Assembly: GCF_021869535.1 (NCBI RefSeq)
Contig: NW_026262734.1
Location: forward strand, 75,144,339-75,208,338
Length of the DNA: 64,000 nucleotides
DNA from: Mytilus californianus
Lineage: Eukaryota > Mollusca > Bivalvia > Mytilida > Mytilidae
Reading direction: 5' to 3'
In this document: in pieces, positions 57,271 to 64,000 of the stretch
Layout: each line of letters opens with the position of its first letter
How positions within the stretch are numbered: position 1 is the first letter of the stretch
The notes under the pieces: model-generated
Databases searched by the model: none
Told to the model about the DNA's origin: nothing
What the model saw: the letters and a program-made list of their open reading frames with translations, nothing else
Program-made: the position numbers and the translations under genes

Positions 57271-59393
57271 TAGACTCCATAATAACAATTCATGTGAAAC
57301 ACTATGCTTTACTTAATTATTTGAATATCTGTCTAAAGAAAATAAATCATCTGCAAATTCAAATAAAAGGTGTTTAATTAAAAATTTTACATTAATATAT
57401 TTTTTAATATTATATCTGATAAAACTAGTCTAAAAACAACATTGCATTTATATGCTAAGCACTGGTTTATAATAACATGTTTTATACATCTATGAGTACC
57501 AAAAAATGATTACTGAATATAAACAGGTATAATCTAAAAAACACCTGTAACGATTTAAAAAGTAAAATAACAAAAATACCGAAATTCCAAGGAAAATTCA
57601 AAACAGAAAGTCTTTTATAAAATGGCAAAATCAAAAGCTTAATGACTGATAAAAATCTTCCTGATTAAGGTAATGTCCTTGTTTCTTTGAAATAATTAAT
57701 AGCTAAATATTTGGTAATGATACGATCCCAAAATATCTTACATATGTTAGTACTTTCAAAAAGGAAGTGTTGTAGATGACTAGAGTAATCTAGAGTAATA
57801 GTGATGTATTTCAATAACTAAATACCAGAAGGTCAGGTCCAGGGATTTTACTATAATTTGGATTGAATATTAAGGGGGAATATGGAGAAAAAAAATGTAA
57901 AATCTAAATACTTGTGCAATTATACAAAGAATACATATAGTTCAATCAAAACTATTCATTCTCACAGAACCTTAATTTTGATCTCTATGAAAAGTACACT
58001 CATTGCTTTTGCCATTTTGACTATCCTAAAAAATTACCAATGTATGCAAGAACTTCCAAAAAAAGTTATATGTTATTATTTTAACACTGACTTTTTAACC
58101 AAATCTTAGGTTTTAAATTGATGTAAGTATAATGTGTACGTATAAAACTACCTAATTGTTACATGGATTAAATATTTTTTCTAAAAAAATTTACATCTAA
58201 TATTATGACATTTTATTTACATATTCTATTTCATTTCTTATTAACTATATTCCTGATCATAAAATGTTAATTCAGAACTTTTTTCATGCATTTATTTTGT
58301 TTATTGTAGTAAATCATTGAAGATTATCCAAAATACAGTATTTATTACATTTGAAAATGATTTAGAATAATGTTATCATACAAAATCAAATTTAACAAGT
58401 TACTAATCCTTTTTTTTTGCTTGATGAAAAACATTGCAATACAAAATCCTCTTAAAGTATAGATATCCAATCTGATATACTGATACACTTGAATCATAAA
58501 ACTGTTAACAAAAACTTCAAAAATCAAATCCATAAAAATATTAAATTCTTTAAAACTATGAAATGAAATATATGACCGATGTATAAAATGAATGGTAAAT
58601 GGTAAAATTTATTTACATTTGTTATGGCTGCTTTACAAAAATAAGGTGAAGACTAGGAGTGATCAACAGAAACTTCAAAACAATGAATTTGCCAATTTTA
58701 TTGGTGTAGAACTAAAAACATGGATAATGAACAAATTTAAACATAACTGAATCTGTATTACAAATGTTTTGTAAATTAAATTACTATAAACACAAGAAAA
58801 CAGCAAACAATTCCTTTAATAAATACAGAAGTGGCAAAATTTTGGTATTGATTTAATGTCAAATTTCAAAAAATGTATTCAAATAAACTTTTTTATAATT
58901 CAATATCATTCTGACCAAGTCAATTAATTTTTTTTAGAATTTAAAATGCTAAGAGAAGTTACTTATCTGTGTGATCAGCACAGATAATCCCAGATGATTT
59001 ATTGGTAAAAAATGTTCCCATAGTACAAATATAGATAGTTTCCAAGCAGAGATATTTTCTAGCTTTTCAATTTCTTACTCAATTTTAGATAAAGTAAATA
59101 AAATATAATAAAAGATGGATACCCCTCATCCATATTGCTGCTAAGCGTTTGCCTTTAACTCACAATCTTTTAAACTCCAAAAAAAATCTACAAACTTGAA
59201 CATAGAGTCAAGTCCATATCTTCATTATATACTCATACATTCTAAAAAAGTTTGAATAATCTGAGTTAAATTGATAACACAAAAAAGATATATTTTCCAT
59301 GAACATCCAACTTTCACAATACTTTAAGAAAGATTTTTATTTCAGGCAAACCCCTTCCCAAAATTATTCTTTCAGTATGTAATAAAAATTTAT
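57271..59393. other. AT-rich non-coding DNA, one repeat fragment
   Basis: No gene recognised. The segment 57550-57650 (AATACCGAAATTCCAAGGAA, AATGGCAAAATCAAAAGC) is a fragment of dispersed repeat family 2. The open frame at 57882-58109 has no motif support. Confidence 0.5.
57550..57650 (+). repeat. Dispersed repeat family 2, fragment copy 2
   Basis: Matches the first half of the copy at 40990-41195. Confidence 0.7.
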
Positions 59394-59770
59394 TAAAGTA
59401 GATAGGGGGTCTATATGAAAAATAATAGAATTTTTTAATACTTTGCCAAAATATAATTTATATCATGCTTTTTTTCAAAACTATAATAAAAGGTATGAGT
59501 CATAGAACTTTTTTCAACTTACAGGTTGTGCAAAATTGTCAGATGTGTTTAGATTATTCATGGAAAATTCAATTTTGTGTAAATAGAAGGAAAACTGAAT
59601 GATAGAATTTCAAAATAAAATATGATAAGTAAGCTCTTATAAGGAAATAAAAAAAAATTGTGTAACAGAATTCTTTTTCTTGCTTCAAAACAAAATAGGT
59701 AAATTAACTATACATTCCTTTATAAAAATAAGTTATCTCCCCTTATATGGCTGAGTTGAAAAAATTTAAT
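59394..59770 (+). repeat. Diverged direct duplication, uninterrupted copy
   Basis: GTAGATAGGGGGTCTA, ATAGAATTTTTTAATA, CATGCTTTTTTTCAAAA, ACAGGTTGTGCAAA and ATGGAAAA-TCAATTTTGTGT (59394-59650) recur at 60236-60480. The next part, AAAATAGGTAAATT-AC and GTTATCTCC-CTTATATGGC (59690-59770), recurs at 61563-61660. Confidence 0.75.
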
Positions 59771-60235
59771 CAAACAAGAACAAAATCGAAAATAGAATTG
59801 AAAGTTCTTATAATAAGATAAACATTAGAATATTCTGAAATATAACTATTAAAAAAATACTGATAAAAATTTACAGGTATTGAAAAAAATACAAAATATC
59901 CTTACCATTTTACATTTTATAAAAAAACATCATCCAATTGCTTAAATTTCGAGATTCGTGGGTGTTTTGACCACTGTTTCTAATTTTTAACTTCAGATAA
60001 ATAGAAATTACAATCCTCTCATTGTCAAATACTTTTTTCTGTTATTGTGGATGATGGCTAGATGAATGGCTGTAACATCCAGTGGCAAATGAATTGTATA
60101 TTCAGGACAAGAATATGATAATGTGATATGAATCTTGCTTTGTACTATCCTATGTCATAGGATAACATTTAATGTGCATGGCCTTTATTTTCTTATAAAA
60201 AAAGACTATCATTTCTTAAAAGGTTGACGATTTAA
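59771..60235. other. AT-rich gap
   Basis: No gene or clear repeat between the two copies of the direct duplication. Confidence 0.5.
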
Positions 60236-61660
60236 GGTAGATTGGGGGTCTAAATTAATATCCATAGAATTTTTTAATAATTTGTCAAGTAGTTTATAAC
60301 ATGCTTTTTTTCAAAAATATAAAAAGTATGGTCACCAGACTTTTTTCACGCAACAGGTTGTGCAAATTTGTCAGATTTTGTATAGATTATGCATGGAAAA
60401 CCCAATTTTGTGTGATTAAAATGAAAACTACACCATAGAATTTAAAGATAAACTATGAGAAGATAGCTCTAATAATATGCTTTCAGATAAGAAAAAGAAA
60501 CTAAAGAGCCTGTGTCGCACACCTTGGTTTATGTGGCACACACAGTGCATATTTAATAAAGGACACTCTCCAATATTGTAGACAAGAATAGAATTCATGA
60601 CAAAAATCTCTGTTTTGTTGATCTTGTTTTACTGATCATTTAGTCTGTTTAATTTCTCTCTATCTTTTTTAGTTTTTGCTCAAAACACACAAGAGGGTAA
60701 AAAAGAATCCTCATTTAAGGGCAATCAATCCTATAAAGAGTGACAGTCTACTAACTATATCAGCAAAATTTGATTTTATAGTAGATCTTGCCTTGCTGTT
60801 TATTTTTGTAATTTAAAGTGTCTATTTATCTATTATATTTTTTATCATAGATGGCAAAACGCAAAAAAAATGGTAAAAATCGTCATTAAAGGGCAATAAC
60901 TCCAATAAGGAGCCGTCAGACCATTTACTCCATATTGTCAATATTGTAGATCGAGTCTTGCTTATTGAAGATTCTATCTATCTATTATAATTTTCAAGAT
61001 ATAAGGCAAAAACGCAGAAAATTGGTAAATATCGTCATTAAAGGGCAATAACTTTAGTAAGGAGTCGACTGACAATTTCGATTATGAGACTTATTTGTAG
61101 AACTTGTCTTCCTGATCATTTTTGCAATCAAAGTTTCTCTCTATCTATCATAATTTTCAAGATAATAGGCAAAAATGAAAAAAAAAAAAGGTTAAATTTA
61201 TCATTTAAGGGCAATAACTCATATAAGAAGTCGTATGAACAATTGGTAGAGCTTAACATTCTGAACATTTTTGCCCTGTCAGATTTTCTCTATTTATAAC
61301 GGTTTTCAAAATAATAGACAGAACTAGCATTTTACCCCTATGTTCTATTTTAAGCCATGTCTGCCATCTTGGTTGGCAAGCGGGATCATCGGACACATTT
61401 TTTTAACTAGATACCCAAATAATGATTGTGGCCAAGTTTTGTTAAATTTGGCCCAGTAGTTTCAGAGGAGAAGATTTTGGACGACGACGAAAATAGACAA
61501 CAGACGCCAAGTGATGAGAAAAGCTCACTTGGCCCATTGGGTTCCCAGACTCATTTTCTTCCTACATAATAAGATAGGTAAATTCACATCACATTTTATT
61601 ATAAAAGTTACTTTACCTGAGTTATCTCCACTTATGTGGCAAAGTTGAAAAAAAAGAATC
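60236..61660 (+). repeat. Diverged direct duplication, copy split by an insertion
   Basis: The left half is 60236-60480 and the right half 61563-61660, each matching consecutive parts of 59394-59770. A 1.07-kb bivalve repeat sits between them. Confidence 0.72.
60490..61556 (+). repeat. Bivalve dispersed repeat with tandem internal units of about 150 bp
   Basis: Starts GAGCCTGTGTCGCACACC. It continues with three or four related units built on TTAAGGGCAATAACTC, a TGACAATTT/AGACCATTT segment and TCTCTCTATCTATCAT-ATTTTCAAGATAATAGGCAAAAA. It ends with TTTTACCCCTATGTTCTATT, GCCATCTTGGTTGGCAAGCG, GTTTCAGAGGAGAAGATTTT, GACGACGACG and GAAAAGCTCACTTGGCCCAT. I recognise it as one of the commonest bivalve repeats. 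No clear protein is encoded. Confidence 0.85.
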
Positions 61661-64000
61661 AAATAAAAATATTTCTTTTTTTAAATACAGCCGTAACATA
61701 TGAATCAACACATATTTTACTATATTAACATGAAAGGTATTCCACATGAATTACACACTACTCGTGAAATTTGCACATTTCATTACAGATCTAGACTGAT
61801 TGTTATCTGCTATTTCAAAATCCAAGATGGAAGAAGACACCCCAGCTACCTTAATGTGGAGATTTACTTGTTTCTTGTAAGGCAGTGCTTTATGAAATTA
61901 TGTACAGTTCATGATATACGTTTATTTAGCCCTAGATATCTAAATAATGAACTTATAAACATAATGTTTAATATATAAAAACAAAAATAAATTGGCACAT
62001 CAAGTATTTGTCAAAGCCATACAAAAATAATACTAATCATAATGAACTGAAGGTGAAAAAACACAGTAAAGGCCTACTTATATTTTTGTTCTCTTCTTTC
62101 TCTACTTTCACTTGTATAAAAACTATTACACACTTGACAGGGTACCATTAATAAACACGGAAGGCCAGAAGAAAAAAAAAATCAGACAGTTCACATCTTT
62201 TATTCCGGCTGAACAAATACATTATTCTGAAATATAAATAAATATATCTGGGTAGTAGCATTTTCCTGGAATTAAATGGCCCTTTAGGCTAGGTGAGCTT
62301 AAAAATGAATTAAGAGAGAATTTCATTTCCTATTTCTAATCTCCCCAAATTTTGATCAAACATGAAAAGCATAAGTTTAAATACATATTGTTTCAGTTTC
62401 TTTTTATAAATATCTGAAGAATGTCAAAAGAATAAACAATTTATGACCTAGAAAATGTTGTAAGTGAACAAAAATAACCAGAGGAAGATTGATTGGTGAT
62501 TGCTTTATGGTGCATCAGCACAGAAAAGGGCTATATTGCTGTGATACCAGAGGAAGAAGAAATCATACTAAAACAATATGTCTTCCTTTCTTAAAGGGGA
62601 GAAAAGGCTATTTTTTGTCCCCTTGTAAAATAAAAACAATAGACATAAATTTTCAGAGAAAGTCAGACATTTTGTGTAAATTATTTGGGCCCTTTCAAAC
62701 TTATTTCTGTGAATGCATCATCAATCTATTGTCAAACAACTGCTTTTGTATGAGGCTAGTAACATTGTATCAAAATTGTTTCATCATTGCTTAACAAGTC
62801 AAACGCTGAACATCAATGATGTCTACCCATTCAAACATATATTCTAAAATATCAATTAATTAAAATAATAGTGTCACAGTTAGATATAAAACCCTGTCAG
62901 CAAGTATAAAGTCTTATTCACTTAATCTATGCTAACTTTTTACATTATTATGCTCTCTTAAATTATAAAACAGCATATCTTTAAATCACACACACACATT
63001 TATGTAAACATTGTTAATATTACTACACTATAAAAACAACAACAAACACCTTATATGAACATTTGAAATTTAAACAGTTTCATGTTTAAGGCCACAAGAT
63101 CAACTACAATTGCACATCAAATATGCCAAGCACTTTAAAAGCAAGTTTTTTTTCACACTTAATAGATAGCCTGGTTAACACAATTTACAAAATTGCTCTC
63201 CCTACACAAGAATAACTGCAGCATGTATATATCTTCTTCAAACTTTAAAATCTTTGTAGGGAAAAATAATATTGAATCTTCCATTTTTAAAACCAGGAAT
63301 ATTTTTTTTTTCTGGATTAAAATTGTTCCAATTAATGTTTTACATTCTAATAATCATAAAACTTGAAAATTTGAATTTATTTAGAAGTGTTTAAAACTTG
63401 GCCGTGTATATTCCAAATAGTTCATTTAGTAAATAAAATTGAAGGAAACCTGAATGTTACAAAGTTACTGAGAGATTATAATGTTGTATAAGGCTTTACA
63501 ACTGTCTTTCTTGAAGAAGCCTACAAACAGATACTTTTTGATCATCTCAGTTAAATTTATTAACCAATTTATTTTTAGATTTTGGTAATTAAGAACTTAA
63601 TATTTTTACTTGTCTATTATTTTAGACCATATACCTCTACATGACTTTTGCTTTTTTCTGTCATGAGGTTGATGTCTCTTTTAATCATATAAAAGATGCA
63701 GTATAACTTTCCCACTCTTGTCTTTTTTAAGACGGAAGCTGCAATTGTACCCTTTCTAAAACAGTCTCAATTTCATCTTTCTACAAACATAACAAATTAA
63801 ACTAAAAAGGCCAAATATAAGATACTATATCTTACACTGTTACAGTTCTGTACAGAATAACTACTCATAACTATTGAGCTGCGGATCAAATATGAAGTCA
63901 TTATGTTTAGTAGTATTGGAGAAACGTTTCCCAACTTTTTTAAATTCATTCAATATATAGAAATATTTTGAGTATTTGCAAACAGGTAGTAGGTATCTTA
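61661..64000. other. AT-rich non-coding DNA to the window end
   Basis: No gene recognised. Frames at 61700-61978 and 62489-62794 (92 and 101 codons) show no domain or compositional support. GGCCCTTTAGGCTAGGTGAGCTT near 62278 resembles the far end of the repeat at 60490-61556. Confidence 0.5.

Noticed and set aside
61700..62794. 92- and 101-codon frames as exons of a host gene
   Set aside because: No domain, no splice-supported continuation and no similarity I recognise. Cannot be supported from sequence alone.

Overview
The window reads as nuclear DNA of a marine bivalve, most likely a mytilid mussel. The background is AT-rich and almost gene-free, and it carries several dispersed repeats that I recognise from bivalve genomes (for example 52398-52770 and 60490-61556). 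This host call rests on recognition, not on a search. I see no intact host gene; every convincing coding segment belongs to a mobile element or an integrated virus-like element.

1-15.8 kb: a forward 176-bp satellite array (1-1361) gives way to a stack of mobile-element debris. First come two copies of a short TIR element around a 0.9-kb spacer, then diverged satellite monomers, a non-LTR reverse transcriptase fragment, and a dead Tc1-like transposase. These are followed by a Polinton/adintovirus-like block in gene order: short remnant, A32/FtsK-type packaging ATPase, short remnant, basic amphipathic protein, major-capsid-like protein, 49-aa protein, penton-like protein, hydrophobic minor virion-like protein, helical membrane-associated protein. 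A small protein gene on the opposite strand (15230-15529) closes it. Most of these genes carry nonsense or frameshift lesions, so this is an endogenous relic. No DNA polymerase, integrase or protease is visible. The first part of the block (about 1797-6496) is repeated almost perfectly at 6501-11198, a 4.7-kb tandem duplication with only 4 bp between the copies.

15.8-35.5 kb: about 110 monomers of the same 176-bp satellite, now in the opposite orientation. They contain higher-order repeats of about 3.585 kb and one monomer subtype in which a C6 tract has grown to C15-C23. The virus-like block therefore sits between inverted satellite arms, which raises the possibility that the satellite grew from a terminal inverted repeat.

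35.5-64 kb: AT-rich non-coding DNA with dispersed mussel repeats, a diverged minisatellite of about 78 bp (40085-41715), and one 5'-truncated LINE with a nearly complete reverse transcriptase (45727-48817). It also holds a 3.4-kb element with TIRs of about 105 bp inserted inside an older repeat (50239-53620), a tandem repeat of about 146 bp (55320-55810), a TTA-flanked MITE (56584-57267), and a duplicated segment split by a 1.07-kb bivalve repeat (59394-61660). I see no credible host exon here, although an unrecognised short exon cannot be excluded by eye.
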